Position numbers and translations under genes: made by a program
Shown: piece after piece, positions 63,876 through 64,000 of the stretch
Layout: each line of letters opens with the position of its first letter
Numbering within the stretch: the first letter of the stretch is position 1
NCBI RefSeq assembly: GCF_000265465.1
Contig: NC_018016.1
Span: 749,501-813,500 of the forward strand
Length of the DNA stretch: 64,000 nt
Origin: Ornithobacterium rhinotracheale DSM 15997
GTDB taxonomy: Bacteria; Bacteroidota; Bacteroidia; Flavobacteriales; Weeksellaceae
Direction: 5' to 3'
Notes under the pieces: generated by a model
Database searches by the model: none
Told to the model about the DNA's origin: nothing
What the model saw: the letters and a program-made list of their open reading frames with translations, nothing else

Positions 63876-64000
63876 GGCTATATTTAGTAAACAAAAGCTC
63901 TTTACAGAGACATCTATTTAGTTAATTCCTTTTTAAAAGAAATTAAAAACCATCAAAAACAAGATTTAAATCGTTAATTATTTATGATTTCATTTGTTTC

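Overview
The window is a chromosomal piece of a low-GC Bacteroidota bacterium, class Flavobacteriia, probably Weeksellaceae. An Ornithobacterium-like genome is my best guess, but the genus is inference only. The support is a ruvA-sprA pair (SprA is a type IX secretion/gliding protein), a fused CcoN/CcoO cbb3 oxidase, a SpoIIM/DUF4129/DUF4350/MoxR/DUF58 cluster, TPR-HTH regulators, and promoters of the Bacteroidetes type (TTG, 17-23 nt, TAnnTTTG). Shine-Dalgarno sequences are weak throughout. I saw no tRNA, rRNA, insertion sequence, prophage or CRISPR array.

Layout. 1-4.7 kb: 5' end of sprA, ruvA, peroxiredoxin, thioredoxin, a small DUF protein and glnS. 5.0-11.3 kb: cbb3 oxidase locus ccoS-ccoNO-ccoQ-ccoP, then ccoG-ccoH and a TauE/SafE-like membrane protein. 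11.3-17 kb: AlkD-like protein, sucD, a beta-barrel protein, tdk, a CysQ/inositol-phosphatase-like enzyme, recA and bcp. 17-26.6 kb: peptide use, with a DPP IV-type peptidase and three POT transporters, interrupted by a duplicated lipoprotein cassette. 26.7-34.3 kb: fbp, aroQ, sbcDC, a TM2 protein, an EpsG-like polymerase and a rhodanese. 34.3-41.9 kb: the MoxR/DUF58 membrane cluster and a lipoprotein. 42-49.3 kb: lepA, then an SPFH/zinc-ribbon/DUF805 cluster that resembles envelope-stress loci.

49.4-56.4 kb is the accessory region. A three-gene operon encodes a nuclease-methylase fusion, an HsdS specificity subunit, and an OLD/PARIS-like ATPase-TOPRIM protein with a DUF4357-like tail. There is no HsdR translocase gene. 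The operon looks like a restriction system coupled to a second-line defence ATPase. Around it lie three different tandem arrays that all have a 21-bp period in phase with codons (46.9, 55.2 and 55.7 kb). A fourth array, of about 22-bp palindromes, precedes the HU-like gene at 61.8 kb.

56.4-64 kb: a TPR-HTH regulator, a small HExxH membrane protein, two tandem paralogous outer-membrane barrels (one frameshifted), fumC, an HU-like DNA-binding protein and a secreted sulfatase.

The cbb3 oxidase, sucD, fumC, peptidase and POT genes together suggest a microaerobic, peptide-using, respiring bacterium with an active envelope. Starts are often shorter than the longest open frame. Where possible I placed them using family starts, signal peptides and the TAnnTTTG element.
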